DNA from: Deltaproteobacteria bacterium
Lineage (GTDB): Bacteria; Bdellovibrionota; FAC87; UBA2466
Length of the DNA stretch: 64,000 bases
NCBI GenBank assembly: GCA_016196825.1
Contig: JACPWY010000024.1
Span: 1-64,000, forward strand
Direction: 5' to 3'
Positions 25,541-35,036 of the stretch are shown here, piece after piece; position 1 is the first letter of the stretch, and every line of letters begins with the position of its first letter. Below the pieces are notes generated by a model. The model was not told the DNA's origin. It made no database searches and saw only the letters and a list, made by a program, of their open reading frames with translations. The translations under genes were made by a program, and so were the position numbers.

Positions 25541-26743
25541 TTAAGTTTGAGGGGAGGGGTGGGTGAGGCGTTTTGCGACCTTCTTCCCGACGACCTCGGT
25601 GTAGATTTCACGCGCCACGCGGAAAGATCCGGCGGGGTATCTCAGGTGGCAATGATGGTCGGGAGCGATCCAAGAGAGCTGTTTGTTGCGTGTGTGATGA
25701 GAGTGAAGGCGGGCGCGCGCAAATTGTGGGATGAAACCTCTCTCTAATGTTGTCTGCGCGGTTTCCTGTGATCCCTTGCGCCCCTTTCCGTCGAGGGGAA
25801 TCGTAGTCTCTAAGGTCCCTTGATCGAGAAACGGCATTTTGTCGCGAAGGCGGGCAAGCGGCTCCTGTGCCTTTGCCGTCACCGCCTCCAAATCGATGGG
25901 GCGATTGGCGCGGACCCACATCGTGAGGCGCGTGGCCTCTGCGTGTTCGCAGTCGATTGCGTGAATTTCGGTCTCGGGATCGGGGATGGAAACAGAATCA
26001 AAGATTAGGGTGACTGGCGCAAGCACCGACGGGACAAAGCCCTCTTTTACGGACAGCGAGACAGGCACGAGTCCGCGATCGTCGCCGCGCATCGCCATCG
26101 ATGCGAGAGCACTCCTAATGAGAGGGTGATGGCTCGAGAGCTTTTCAATTTCTGGGAAACTCAGCGCAACCACGATGTGCTTCGTGTCCCAGGTTTGTCC
26201 GTCAAAAGTGACGCTAAATTCCCCTCTTTCCAGAAAATCGATCTCGGTGATCGATTCGGGGCCCGCGATCGTGGCCTGGGAGATCGCCTCCGGGAGACGG
26301 GGTTGCCACCAGGTGAATCGATCCTGAAGGAGCGCTTTGAGATAGGTTTCGGGGGTCAGAGTTTGCACTCGCGAAAAACGCTTCCAAAGTCCTTGGCACA
26401 GTCCCAAGAGTTCAGGGTGACGGGTGAGAGCGACACCCAAGCCTTTTAGCGTCGGGTTATTGAATAGTTCGGGATCGAGGCGTGTAAAATTTTTGAGCAG
26501 AGTTTCCCGTTCCCAAAGAAAATTGCCCGATGGTGTGGCGATCTCGACCGACCAGGGATTTTCGAGCGGCAGAGAATACTCTTGGGCGACGCGCGCATCG
26601 ACCGCAACGGGGGCGCGGGCGAGCGCGTCACTTTTGAGATGGGCCAGGCGCGTCGCGGGAAGTGATTGGTGGAGCTGGCCGAGAAGCCACAGTGCACCAG
26701 GTTCACTCCCAATGACGAGCAAATCGTATTTGGAATCGCTCAC
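25541..26743 (-). CDS. Flavoprotein-like protein of unknown function
   Basis: A 400-residue protein beginning with a dinucleotide-binding strand-loop-helix, YDLLVIGSEPGALWLLGQL, a degenerate GxGxxG (GSEPGA). A later HIVVALSFPEIEKL fits the second FAD-contact strand of the same fold. The rest, residues about 90-390, is not recognised. It may be an amine-oxidase-like or NAD(P)/FAD-dependent protein, but catalytic residues cannot be named. It is a single gene; the 92 bases between it and the GT2 gene contain a GC-rich imperfect hairpin (about 25460-25525) that could act as a terminator. Confidence 0.55.
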   Translation of the reverse strand: MSDSKYDLLVIGSEPGALWLLGQLHQSLPATRLAHLKSDALARAPVAVDARVAQEYSLPLENPWSVEIATPSGNFLWERETLLKNFTRLDPELFNNPTLKGLGVALTRHPELLGLCQGLWKRFSRVQTLTPETYLKALLQDRFTWWQPRLPEAISQATIAGPESITEIDFLERGEFSVTFDGQTWDTKHIVVALSFPEIEKLSSHHPLIRSALASMAMRGDDRGLVPVSLSVKEGFVPSVLAPVTLIFDSVSIPDPETEIHAIDCEHAEATRLTMWVRANRPIDLEAVTAKAQEPLARLRDKMPFLDQGTLETTIPLDGKGRKGSQETAQTTLERGFIPQFARARLHSHHTRNKQLSWIAPDHHCHLRYPAGSFRVAREIYTEVVGKKVAKRLTHPSPQT

Positions 26744-26793
26744 TTGAATTACCTAACTCCAGTCGGGGATAATATTACGAAAGGGACTCAAGC

Positions 26794-27357
26794 GTGAACT
26801 CGAAAATGAAGGCACTGGCGTTTGTGTTGGGATTTAGCATAAGCCTGCTGTTTGGGGCCATCGACCGCACCATCTACCTCATGCCCATGAATTGCGCCGA
26901 GCTGGTCCCTGATTCAGGGCCCTTCTTGAGCTTTTTTGAGTCCGTAGCCCGGGGACTCGCCGTGAACAACAAGATTATGGCTCGCCGCCTCTTTCGGGTG
27001 CTCGCGATGCGGGACAAGCTGGCGTCTGAGACGGGGAGGGTGGGGGACGCCAACCCAGTCGACCCCTTGATACGACGCTTCCTTTGCTATTATCGGGAAC
27101 AGCGAAATCCGACCGCCCTGGTGAGCTATGACGACGGCCAGTTTCTGGCGTTCGTGAAAAAGGAGCTCATTGCGCTTGAGAAAAATGTGGACTTGGCTGT
27201 CTACGCCGTGGCTGTTGAAGAGCACAATCGCAAAGAATTTGAGCGAAGGATGCGCGCCCAGCAGAACCTCGTCGAGACGCTGAAGCAAGAGGCCGATGAA
27301 GAGGCCGCCCTAGTCTTTGAGCGTGCGGCCAAACAGGCTAAGGCCGCCCGTCCGTGA
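26794..27357 (+). CDS. Small membrane-anchored or exported protein, unknown
   Basis: A 187-residue protein. The start is GTG at 26794 or ATG 26806. It has an N-terminal hydrophobic segment (ALAFVLGFSISLLFGAI), either a signal anchor or a signal peptide, then a mostly helical, charged body with a coiled-coil-like end rich in Glu, Ala, Arg and Lys (RRMRAQQNLVETLKQEADEE). No family was recognised. It overlaps suhB by 4 bases (GTGA), so it is co-translated with it. Confidence 0.65.
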   Translation: MNSKMKALAFVLGFSISLLFGAIDRTIYLMPMNCAELVPDSGPFLSFFESVARGLAVNNKIMARRLFRVLAMRDKLASETGRVGDANPVDPLIRRFLCYYREQRNPTALVSYDDGQFLAFVKKELIALEKNVDLAVYAVAVEEHNRKEFERRMRAQQNLVETLKQEADEEAALVFERAAKQAKAARP

Positions 27358-28139
27358 AGTTTCAGTTCAAAACGTTTTTAAGCTCTGTCGCGAAGCACGC
27401 CGGTAGAGTTCACATGAAGTATTTTGAGAAGACTCACCGTGTCTCTCGAAAATTCCGAGCGGGCATAGTCACCGAAGCCGATACCGAGGCTGAGCGCACG
27501 ATCTTAAGACACATTCGAAAGGCCTATCCGAAAAGCTCCATCATTACGGAGGAGAGCGGCCGGTTTGCCGGAAATGAACTGACCTGGATTATTGATCCCT
27601 TAGATGGGACCACTAACTATGCTCACAGCTTTCCCTGGTTTTGTGTCTCCATAGGGGTGTGGCGCGATGGGAAGCCGCTGGCGGGCGTCATTTACAATCC
27701 AGTTTATCGAGAGCTCTTTTTTGCCGAAAAGGATAAAGGTGCCTATTTCAACGGCAAAAAAATCGCGGTCTCGGCGACAGGCCAGATGCGAGACGCGCTC
27801 TTTGGAACGGGCTTTTATTACAGCCAGGGCCGAAGAATGGGCGTGGAACTTGAGATCTTTCGGGAACTCAACGAGGTGGCGCTCGGTGTCCGGCGGCCCG
27901 GCTCGGCGGCGCTGGACCTGGCTTATGTCGCCTGCGGCCGGTACGACGGATTTTGGGAGCGTGGCCTTTCCCCATGGGATGTGGCGGCTGGCTGGATCCT
28001 CGTTGAGGAAGCCGGTGGAAAAGTCTCCGATTATGCGGGTGGCCCGGCCCGTATCGATGGGCGTGAGATCGTTGTCTCAAATGGGCGGCTTCACAGAAGC
28101 CTCGTGTTTCACATTCAAAAGGCGCAGCGCTCAGCCTAA
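27354..28139 (+). CDS. suhB: Inositol monophosphatase family protein (SuhB-like)
   Basis: A 261-residue phosphatase of the Mg/Li-sensitive superfamily. The metal-binding signature is IIDPLDGTTNYAHSFPWF, preceded by SSIITEESG with the Glu ligand. The C-terminal motif is GLSPWDVAAGWILVEEAGG (the WDxAAG signature). All ligands appear present. Substrates may be inositol phosphates, related sugar phosphates or, as for SuhB, a role in rRNA transcription. The start is GTG at 27354, inside the end of the previous gene. Confidence 0.9.
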   Translation: MKFQFKTFLSSVAKHAGRVHMKYFEKTHRVSRKFRAGIVTEADTEAERTILRHIRKAYPKSSIITEESGRFAGNELTWIIDPLDGTTNYAHSFPWFCVSIGVWRDGKPLAGVIYNPVYRELFFAEKDKGAYFNGKKIAVSATGQMRDALFGTGFYYSQGRRMGVELEIFRELNEVALGVRRPGSAALDLAYVACGRYDGFWERGLSPWDVAAGWILVEEAGGKVSDYAGGPARIDGREIVVSNGRLHRSLVFHIQKAQRSA

Positions 28140-28163
28140 CTCTTTTGGAGAAAGGGCGATTCT

Positions 28164-29018
28164 ATGAGTGGTGAGATTCGCTGGATCGTGCTGATTCAAA
28201 AAACCCCGAAGGGGCCGTTCACGACGGCTGAGGTCGAGAGCCTCATCGCACAGGGGCTGATTCGCCGAAATGATGTGGCCTTCCAGACGATGGAAGGGGA
28301 ACCCAAGGCGCACACGGGGTGGAAGTTCATTTGGCAGTTCCCGGACTTCGAGCGCCGCACGCCGAAAGCGACTCCCCAGACACCCAAACCCCATGAACCG
28401 CAGCAGGATCGGCGCACGACCCCGCGAGCGCCGAGCACCGACGAGATTCCCGCCGAGATCGCAGCGATTCGGCCCGATGATCTCGTTGTCACCGGGAAAG
28501 CAAAGATTTCGCGCCATCTGCCGGTGCCCGAAGGCCAAGGGGACCCGAAAGTGGGCGAGGGGCGCCGATTCCCTTTGGGTTGGGTCGTGAGTGGGGTGGG
28601 GATGGCGGGCCTCATCTTTGCCTGGCTTGCGATCCAAAGGGCGTCGGGCCCGATGTTCAATAATCTTGTGCCGAAGGTGGAGGCGCCTGCCTCGCGTGCG
28701 CCAGCTTCCACGGCTCAGCGGCCTACACCACCCATCAGTGTTCCAGTCCGGCCAGCGGTGGTGGCTAAGCCCGCTGAGCCTGTGAAACCGGTCGCGCCAG
28801 CGCCGCGCGATGAGCCACGGGAGCAGGGTGAGATTTCCAAAGATGACGCATTTCACAGGGAGCCTCGGGAAGGGGATCGTGAGCCGTCGTCGACGCTGTC
28901 AGAAGAAGAAGAAGAAGAGGCCGCCGCTCTTAAGAGAGTGAAGCGACGTCGGCGTATGCCTATCGACGAGGATGAGAATGGCCTTGTCATCGAAGAGCCG
29001 GCTCCTGAAGAGGAGTAG
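28164..29018 (+). CDS. GYF_2-domain membrane protein with long charged tail
   Basis: A 284-residue protein. The N-terminus (about residues 5-60) is a GYF_2/DUF4339-type domain: WIVLIQKTPKGPFTTAEVES, LIAQGLIRRNDVAFQ, GWKFIWQFPDF. A linker of about 80 residues follows, then a single membrane segment (WVVSGVGMAGLIFAWLAIQ), then a Pro/Ala/Lys-rich and finally acidic tail ending EEEEEEAAALKRVKRRRR and an acidic stretch. The domain faces the cytoplasm and may bind proline-rich partners; function unknown. It follows suhB with 24 bases between. Confidence 0.8.
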   Translation: MSGEIRWIVLIQKTPKGPFTTAEVESLIAQGLIRRNDVAFQTMEGEPKAHTGWKFIWQFPDFERRTPKATPQTPKPHEPQQDRRTTPRAPSTDEIPAEIAAIRPDDLVVTGKAKISRHLPVPEGQGDPKVGEGRRFPLGWVVSGVGMAGLIFAWLAIQRASGPMFNNLVPKVEAPASRAPASTAQRPTPPISVPVRPAVVAKPAEPVKPVAPAPRDEPREQGEISKDDAFHREPREGDREPSSTLSEEEEEEAAALKRVKRRRRMPIDEDENGLVIEEPAPEEE

Positions 29019-29036
29019 ACTCAATTTTCCTTAGCC

Positions 29037-30461
29037 TTAGGGATTACGCAGGATAAGAAGACGGATCTCGGTCATGTCTTCAATCGCAAATCGAATGCCT
29101 TCTCGGCCGAGGCCGCTGTCCTTTACGCCACCATAGGGCATTGAATCCACCCGCCACGATGGGACGTCATTGATCACCACTCCGCCCACCTCGAGCGTGT
29201 CCCACGCTTTGTGGGCTTTGAAGATGTCGCGCGTGAAGAGGCCGGCCTGCAGGCCGAAGTGGCCGTTGTTGATCTCTTTGAGTGCGGAGTCGAAGTCAGA
29301 AAAGCGGCTGAGAACCGCGACGGGGCCGAAGGCCTCCTCGGCACAGAGAGGGAGATCGTTTGGTACATTTTCTAGCAGAGTGGCTTCGAGAATTGCCTGC
29401 GAACGTTTCCCGCCGCAGAGAATGCGGGCGCCCCGATCGCAGGCTGATCGGATCCAGCCCTCGAGACGTTCCGCCTCCTTCACCGCGATCATGGGACCGA
29501 TGAAGGTGTCCTCATTCTTGGGATCCCCTGATTTCAAACTCTGTGTGCGGGCGATGAGCTTCGTCTTGAACGGGTCGTAGATCGAGTCGTGGATGAGGAT
29601 GCGTTGGACACTGATGCAGCTCTGACCCGATTGATAGAATGCGCCGATGATGATTCGCTCGACAGCATCGTCGAGATGGGCGTCGGAATCAACGAGAACG
29701 GCCGCGTTGCCGCCGAGTTCAAGAACCACCTTTTTTTTGCCGGCGCGAGCTTTGAGATCCCACCCAACGGACGGAGAGCCCGTGAAGCTCAACAGTTTAA
29801 GTCGGGGATCGATGGTGAAGAGATCGGCGCCATCTCGTGAACAGGGAAGAATCGAAAAGGCGCCTTGTGGGAGTTCGGTCTCGGCGAGGACCTCGCCAAC
29901 GAGGATCGCGCTGATCGGGGTGAGGCTTGCCGGCTTTAGAATAAAGGGGCAACCCGCCGCAATAGCCGGAGCTATTTTGTGGGCGGTGAGGTTGAGGGGA
30001 AAATTAAACGGCGAGATGAATGAGCAGGGGCCTACCGGTACCCGCTTCCATTGGCCGGAGTATCCCTTGGCGCGTTCGGTGACATCGAGCGGAAGCACTT
30101 CGCCGTAAATGCGGACACTCTCTTCAGCTGCGCACTGGAAGGTATCGATGAGACGCGTGACCTCACCGCGGGCATCGCGAATCGGCTTTCCGGCTTCAAC
30201 GCACAGCATCTCCGCAAATTCGGTCTGGCGCTGCTGAAAACGTTTTACGCAATGCTCGAGAATTTGTTTTCGCTTAAAGGCCGGAAGTTGGCGCATGGCC
30301 TCTTGCGCCGAGACTGCGGCCGCGATGGCAGCATCGATCACTTGTGCCGTGGCCCGGGTCACGGTCGCGACCGTTTGGTAAGAATATTTGTCGGTGACCT
30401 CAAGGCGTGGACCCTCATCTATGGGTCGGTTCCCAAGATAGAGCGGGTAATGCTTCTTCAT
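29037..30461 (-). CDS. Aldehyde dehydrogenase (NAD(P)-dependent)
   Basis: A 474-residue enzyme of the ALDH superfamily. Marks are FSPFNFPLNLTAHKIAPAIA for the cofactor pocket, FTGSPSVGWDLKARAG, the catalytic Glu in VLELGGNAAVLVD and the catalytic Cys in FYQSGQSCISVQRI, and LCAEEAFGPVAVLSRF. The ending VVINDVPSWRVDSMPYGGVKDSGLGREG is typical of the succinate-semialdehyde/lactaldehyde group, but substrate is not assignable. The start is chosen at ATG 30461; frames opening up to 12 codons earlier would overlap the divergent tilS. Confidence 0.92.
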   Translation of the reverse strand: MKKHYPLYLGNRPIDEGPRLEVTDKYSYQTVATVTRATAQVIDAAIAAAVSAQEAMRQLPAFKRKQILEHCVKRFQQRQTEFAEMLCVEAGKPIRDARGEVTRLIDTFQCAAEESVRIYGEVLPLDVTERAKGYSGQWKRVPVGPCSFISPFNFPLNLTAHKIAPAIAAGCPFILKPASLTPISAILVGEVLAETELPQGAFSILPCSRDGADLFTIDPRLKLLSFTGSPSVGWDLKARAGKKKVVLELGGNAAVLVDSDAHLDDAVERIIIGAFYQSGQSCISVQRILIHDSIYDPFKTKLIARTQSLKSGDPKNEDTFIGPMIAVKEAERLEGWIRSACDRGARILCGGKRSQAILEATLLENVPNDLPLCAEEAFGPVAVLSRFSDFDSALKEINNGHFGLQAGLFTRDIFKAHKAWDTLEVGGVVINDVPSWRVDSMPYGGVKDSGLGREGIRFAIEDMTEIRLLILRNP

Positions 30462-30486
30462 GGGGGAGATGCTATACCGGCGTTTC

Positions 30487-31647
30487 ATGAGAGACAAATT
30501 GGCGAGACAACTCGAGAGGCTGGCGCCGGGGTGGCGAGAGGGTGGGCTTGTTATCGCCTGTTCGGGTGGGGTCGATTCGATGGCGCTTCTTCACGCTTTC
30601 GATGCGTTGGGAGGGCACGCAGTGGTGGCTCACTTTCACCATGGCCTGCGGGGTGACGAGGCTGATGGAGATGCGGCTCTTGTCGAGAAAGTGGCGAAAA
30701 GGGTGGGGTGGGACTTTGTGCGCGGGGAACGCGCAGGGAGTGCCACATCGGAATCGGCGCTTCGGCGTGAGCGCCGAAAGTTCCTGCGGGAGGTCCGGCG
30801 GGACTCAGGGGCGAAATTCATTCTGACCGCCCACCATTTTGACGACAACCTCGAGACCGTTCTGATGAGGCTTGTGCGCGGTACGGGGCTTAAGGGTCTG
30901 GGGGCGATGAGGCCGAAGCTGGGACCGTGGCTGAAGCCTCTTTTGGACGTGAGTCGCAGCGAGATTGAGGCTTATGCTCGGACCCACGGCGTGATTTTTC
31001 GGGAAGATGCGACCAATCGAGAGGGAATCTATTTCCGTAATCGGGTGAGGCAACGCTTGATTCCGATCGTGCGCGAGCTGGCCGACGAATTTGGCGGAGC
31101 TGAGGGGCTTCGAGAACGGCTGACGGGCCTTCTCGCGGACGTCCGGTGGGCTGGCCGTGAGCTGAAGAGAAAGAGTCTGAGGCTTGAGAAGAAAATCGTG
31201 ACTCGCTCAGAGTTTTTCTATCGACTGGATCGCACGGAGCTCGATCGAGCTCCCGGCGTGGTTCGCAGAGCCTTGGTGCTTCGTTTGTTGGGTGAGCTCA
31301 CTGACGGAGAATTTTCCCGCCGCGACATCGACCGCGTCCTTTCTGTCGGCGGTGGGGCGGTGAGAGGCAATATTCTGGCGAGTGGCTCGATGGGGTTTCT
31401 GTATCTTCAAAACGGGGATCAGCGGGAGCGACTGCGGGTTTGGGAACTGGGGGGGGGGAGCATCAGGCCAGGTGATCGATTGAAGGGGAGCGGGAAGAAG
31501 GTGAGTCGGTTTCTTCAAGAGCTTCGGATCCCGCGGCTTGAGCGGCGGCTCGTCCAGATCCGGCGGGATGAGGCCACGAGTGATGTGATTGGGATGCGTC
31601 TGAGTGATATCTCTAATGCGCCATATAAAGAATTGAATTTCCCATAA
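30487..31647 (+). CDS. tilS: tRNA(Ile)-lysidine synthase
   Basis: A 386-residue enzyme that puts lysine on C34 of the CAU-anticodon isoleucine tRNA, changing it to read AUA. It has the N-type ATP-pyrophosphatase loop CSGGVDSMALLHAF, AHFHHGLRGDEAD, and ILTAHHFDDNLETVLMRLVRGTGLKGL, with RNREG-type NREGIYFRNRVRQRLIP following. The C-terminal domain (about residues 300-386) is the tRNA-binding part, ending in RLVQIRRDEAT. Starts at 30460 and 30469 are also possible; none has a good ribosome site. It is divergent from the aldehyde dehydrogenase with only 25 bases between. Confidence 0.9.
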   Translation: MRDKLARQLERLAPGWREGGLVIACSGGVDSMALLHAFDALGGHAVVAHFHHGLRGDEADGDAALVEKVAKRVGWDFVRGERAGSATSESALRRERRKFLREVRRDSGAKFILTAHHFDDNLETVLMRLVRGTGLKGLGAMRPKLGPWLKPLLDVSRSEIEAYARTHGVIFREDATNREGIYFRNRVRQRLIPIVRELADEFGGAEGLRERLTGLLADVRWAGRELKRKSLRLEKKIVTRSEFFYRLDRTELDRAPGVVRRALVLRLLGELTDGEFSRRDIDRVLSVGGGAVRGNILASGSMGFLYLQNGDQRERLRVWELGGGSIRPGDRLKGSGKKVSRFLQELRIPRLERRLVQIRRDEATSDVIGMRLSDISNAPYKELNFP

Positions 31648-31704
31648 CTTATCGCTAGTCGCTGTGGGTGTTTCCGGGCACTCGGCGGGCCTAATGATTT
31701 GGGG

Positions 31705-31734
31705 TGTTTCGACCGATGAGTCTTTGTCGAAACA
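31705..31734 (+). promoter_or_regulatory. Inverted repeat 6 bases before ftsH
   Basis: TGTTTCGAC (31705-31713) and GTCGAAACA (31726-31734) form a perfect 9-bp inverted repeat with a 12-base spacer, ending 6 bases before the ftsH ATG. No Shine-Dalgarno sequence is seen between the repeat and the start codon. It could be an operator for a dimeric repressor, or an RNA hairpin that controls access to the start codon. Confidence 0.55.
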
Positions 31735-31740
31735 AATCCT

Positions 31741-33651
31741 ATGAAATCATCTCAAAAGACGGTTCTCGGGTGGTTGGCGTTAACGGTGATGGCCCTGATT
31801 CTCTTTCACTCGGCTCGCGCTCCGATGCCGATGGCGAGAATCCCATTCAACAAATTTATCGAGCACGTGAAGCTCGGCCACATCGATAATGTGACGTTTC
31901 GCAACCACGGCCACATCGAAGGAAAATACGCCGCTGGTTTTGAAAATGGCGCGGCCTTTGAGACGGTCGGCGACACCACGAGCGAATTCTACGTGAAGCT
32001 TCTGAACGAGAAGGGCCTTGTGCCCAACTACGATATCGATGACGAGAACACAGGGCTCTCCCACATTTTGCTTTCGCTCGCACCGATGCTCATCATCTTT
32101 GCGGTCCTGCTGTTCTTTTTGCGCCAGATTCAGGTGAGCGGTGGCAAGGCCATGCAATTCGGGCGCTCACGGGCCAAGCTCTTGACCGAGGGCCACACCA
32201 AAGTCACCTTCAACGATGTCGCCGGTTGCGATGAGGCGAAGGAAGAATTGAAGGAGATAGTCGATTTCCTGCGCGACCCGAAAAAATTTACACGCCTGGG
32301 TGGCCGAATCCCGAAGGGTGTGCTTCTTGTGGGAAGCCCGGGGACTGGAAAGACTTTGCTTGCGAAGGCAGTCGCTGGAGAAGCAGTGGTCCCATTCTTT
32401 AGCATTAGCGGTTCTGATTTCGTCGAGATGTTTGTCGGCGTGGGAGCCTCTCGTGTGCGGGATCTCTTTGAGCAGGGAAAGAAGCACGCTCCTTGTATTA
32501 TCTTTATTGATGAGATCGATGCGGTGGGGCGCCAACGTGGCGCAGGCCTGGGCGGCGGGCACGATGAACGTGAGCAGACGCTGAATCAGCTTCTAGTCGA
32601 GATGGATGGATTTGATTCGAAAGAGGGTGTGATCCTGGTTGCCGCGACCAACCGCCCTGACGTCCTCGATCCGGCTCTTTTGCGCCCCGGACGCTTTGAC
32701 CGCAATGTCGTCGTGTCGAAGCCCGATGTGAGAGGCCGCGAAGGAATTTTAAAGGTGCACGTTCGCAAGATCCCGCTGGCGAAAGATGTGGATCTCACAG
32801 TGGTCGCGCGCGGCACCCCTGGATTTTCGGGGGCCGACCTCCAGAATCTGGTGAACGAAGCGGCGCTGCTCGCGGCTCGCAAGAATTTAAGTGTGGTGAG
32901 CCATCACGAAATGGAACAGGCCAAAGACAAGGTGCTCATGGGGACCGAGCGCAAGTCGATGTTCATCGGGGCCGAGGAGAAGCGGGCCGTGGCTTACCAC
33001 GAATCGGGCCACACGATCGTCGGAAAGTTCTTGAAGCAAATCGATCCCATTCACAAGGTGACTATTATTCCGCGTGGGATGGCGCTGGGCTTGACCCAGA
33101 CGTTGCCCAGTGAGGATCGGCTGACGCTGTCAAAGGAAAAGGCCGAGAACATGATCGCCTTCCTGATGGGCGGCTGCATCGCTGAGAGCATTGTGCTGGG
33201 ACAGCAGACCACCGGTGCCGGGAATGACATTGAGCGGGCTACGGATCTAGCGCGTAGGATGGTCTGTGAGTGGGGCATGAGCGAGGCGATTGGCCCTGTC
33301 GCGATTGCGAAGAAGGAAGAGAACGTCTTTTTGGGCCGTGAGATTAGCCAATCGTTGACCGTGAGCCAGAGGACCGCGGAAATTGTCGACAGTGAGATTC
33401 ATCGCATTATTACGACAAACTACAATCGAGCTGTTCAGATATTGAAAACGAATATCGATATCTTGCATCGCATGTCGGCAGCACTTCTAGAGCGCGAGAC
33501 GCTCGACATGCAAGAAATCGAGATGGTGGTACAGGGTAAGACACTACCGCCGTTTGAGCCGGCGAAGCCGGTCGTCGGTGCGGATGCCGTGAAGCCTGTC
33601 GAAGTGCCCGTCGTGAATCCCTTCCCAAAGACTAATACTGAAGTGGCGTAG
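31741..33651 (+). CDS. ftsH: ATP-dependent zinc metalloprotease FtsH
   Basis: A 636-residue membrane protease. Two membrane segments (residues about 8-23 and 107-128) flank a small periplasmic domain. The AAA+ domain has Walker [11 protein letters not shown] (Ser in place of the usual Pro), the pore motif [11 protein letters not shown], Walker [13 protein letters not shown], and the second region of homology [14 protein letters not shown]. The protease has HESGH at about residue 420 and the third ligand region [14 protein letters not shown]. It degrades unassembled membrane proteins and regulators such as LpxC. It follows tilS by 93 bases; in many genomes tilS and ftsH are likewise neighbours. 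Confidence 0.97.
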   Translation: MKSSQKTVLGWLALTVMALILFHSARAPMPMARIPFNKFIEHVKLGHIDNVTFRNHGHIEGKYAAGFENGAAFETVGDTTSEFYVKLLNEKGLVPNYDIDDENTGLSHILLSLAPMLIIFAVLLFFLRQIQVSGGKAMQFGRSRAKLLTEGHTKVTFNDVAGCDEAKEELKEIVDFLRDPKKFTRLGGRIPKGVLLVGSPGTGKTLLAKAVAGEAVVPFFSISGSDFVEMFVGVGASRVRDLFEQGKKHAPCIIFIDEIDAVGRQRGAGLGGGHDEREQTLNQLLVEMDGFDSKEGVILVAATNRPDVLDPALLRPGRFDRNVVVSKPDVRGREGILKVHVRKIPLAKDVDLTVVARGTPGFSGADLQNLVNEAALLAARKNLSVVSHHEMEQAKDKVLMGTERKSMFIGAEEKRAVAYHESGHTIVGKFLKQIDPIHKVTIIPRGMALGLTQTLPSEDRLTLSKEKAENMIAFLMGGCIAESIVLGQQTTGAGNDIERATDLARRMVCEWGMSEAIGPVAIAKKEENVFLGREISQSLTVSQRTAEIVDSEIHRIITTNYNRAVQILKTNIDILHRMSAALLERETLDMQEIEMVVQGKTLPPFEPAKPVVGADAVKPVEVPVVNPFPKTNTEVA

Positions 33652-33668
33652 CCTGGGTTTCTGAGCCC

Positions 33669-35036
33669 TCAATTTGTTATGCGGCCCTGTGCATCGAACT
33701 CGAGAGTTTCACCCTTTTCCTTCCACACCGTAACCCCCTGAGTATTATAGAGTTCCGTCTTCTCCATGAGACGAGCCGTCTTCGGCACCCCCGAGGGGTG
33801 AAAACCCCATCCGGATCCTAAAGAGGCGGGGATTCCACCAAACACCTCAAACGTGGCCGAGGCAAAATGACCCAACTGCGCCAATCCGTTGGGGTAAAAG
33901 GTTATGTATCTATTATCCTCACCCCACACCTTAAGCATAAACACCTTCCCACCCAATGTTGAGTGACAGAGCACGACAGGAGCAAGATTCTCGGAGTGTT
34001 CAAGAACAGCGATTCGGCCCGTGTCGAAAAGCCTGAACTGGTTCCCTGTTTGAATTTCCAGTTCGCAGTTTTCATATTGTAAAACCGAAAAAGACCGACC
34101 GGCGATGCCCCCCGAGACCTTCTGATTCTCATCCACAAAAAGTGGCATACCCACAAGCTGCCGGGAACCCGTGACAAGTTCCAGTTCTACGGGAGCCGTC
34201 AGAGATCCAGTTAATTGCGCGATCTTTCCGCTAGGATGGAACCAAACCATTCCTGAACCAGAAAACGATAGCGTTTTTCCCTGAATCACAAACGGCTTTG
34301 CCAGCTCAGAAGGATAGAAAAAATAGCCCGCCCTGACCTGCCCGTTTTCATAGGTGATGGAGCTCAAGAGATACCCCTGAAAATTGAGATAACCGACTGG
34401 AAAACGAATACGTTGCAGCAGCAACGAGTATTCAAATACCGTGGGATCCCCGAACTCCTTGGCGGCTAGTAGGCTATTAAAATAACGCACCCGAATGGAA
34501 TTCTTGTGAGATTCCAGGACCTCGCGATAGAGAATCTCGTGGACCATGAGCCCAGCGCGATGAGAAGGGGTCATATCGTCCCAAAGATCCTTACTGACCG
34601 TGTACCGCTTTTCCTCAGGGAACTGAGGAATCAGTTGAATGGCAACCTGTTCGACCGCGCACCCCTTTGGCAGCGCGATGTGCTCACTGTCGGGAACATC
34701 GATCAAGGTCGTATTCGGGATAAACAAAGCCTCGTTCATAAACGTCCCCAACTGATCGAGATACATTTTTCTGCGGATTGGGTCGACCGACATCCGCTCA
34801 ACTAAGTGTTGGGCAATCACCGTCGGTGCCTCCGACTCCTCCTGGATTAAATGAAATCCGTAACGAGTTTCTCCTTCGTAGTAATCCAATAGGAAGGTAC
34901 CCGGCATCGCGGTACCCTTCGGACACACCAAAACGTCTCCGCCATTGCCGACATCTTGACCGTCCTGAAACTCTGGGAGCTCGATTGCGGCCAGTCGTAT
35001 AGCGAAAAGTAAGGGGATTAGAAATAGAGGCTTCAT
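33669..35036 (-). CDS. Exported GNGGDV-motif protein of unknown function
   Basis: A 455-residue protein with a signal peptide (MKPLFLIPLLFAIRLAAIEL) and, after it, QDVGNGGDVLVCPKG. Secreted proteins opening with GNGGDV are, to my knowledge, frequent in Bdellovibrio-like bacteria. A VHEILYREVLES segment at about residue 165 resembles the HExx part of a metal site, but a full zinc-protease motif is not seen. The second half has many short beta-type repeats (SGKIAQLTGSLT, NGLAQLGHF, DAQGRITN), like self-associating toxin-type or MORN-like repeats. It overlaps the upstream regulator gene by 4 bases (ATGA), so the two are co-translated. Confidence 0.7.
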   Translation of the reverse strand: MKPLFLIPLLFAIRLAAIELPEFQDGQDVGNGGDVLVCPKGTAMPGTFLLDYYEGETRYGFHLIQEESEAPTVIAQHLVERMSVDPIRRKMYLDQLGTFMNEALFIPNTTLIDVPDSEHIALPKGCAVEQVAIQLIPQFPEEKRYTVSKDLWDDMTPSHRAGLMVHEILYREVLESHKNSIRVRYFNSLLAAKEFGDPTVFEYSLLLQRIRFPVGYLNFQGYLLSSITYENGQVRAGYFFYPSELAKPFVIQGKTLSFSGSGMVWFHPSGKIAQLTGSLTAPVELELVTGSRQLVGMPLFVDENQKVSGGIAGRSFSVLQYENCELEIQTGNQFRLFDTGRIAVLEHSENLAPVVLCHSTLGGKVFMLKVWGEDNRYITFYPNGLAQLGHFASATFEVFGGIPASLGSGWGFHPSGVPKTARLMEKTELYNTQGVTVWKEKGETLEFDAQGRITN

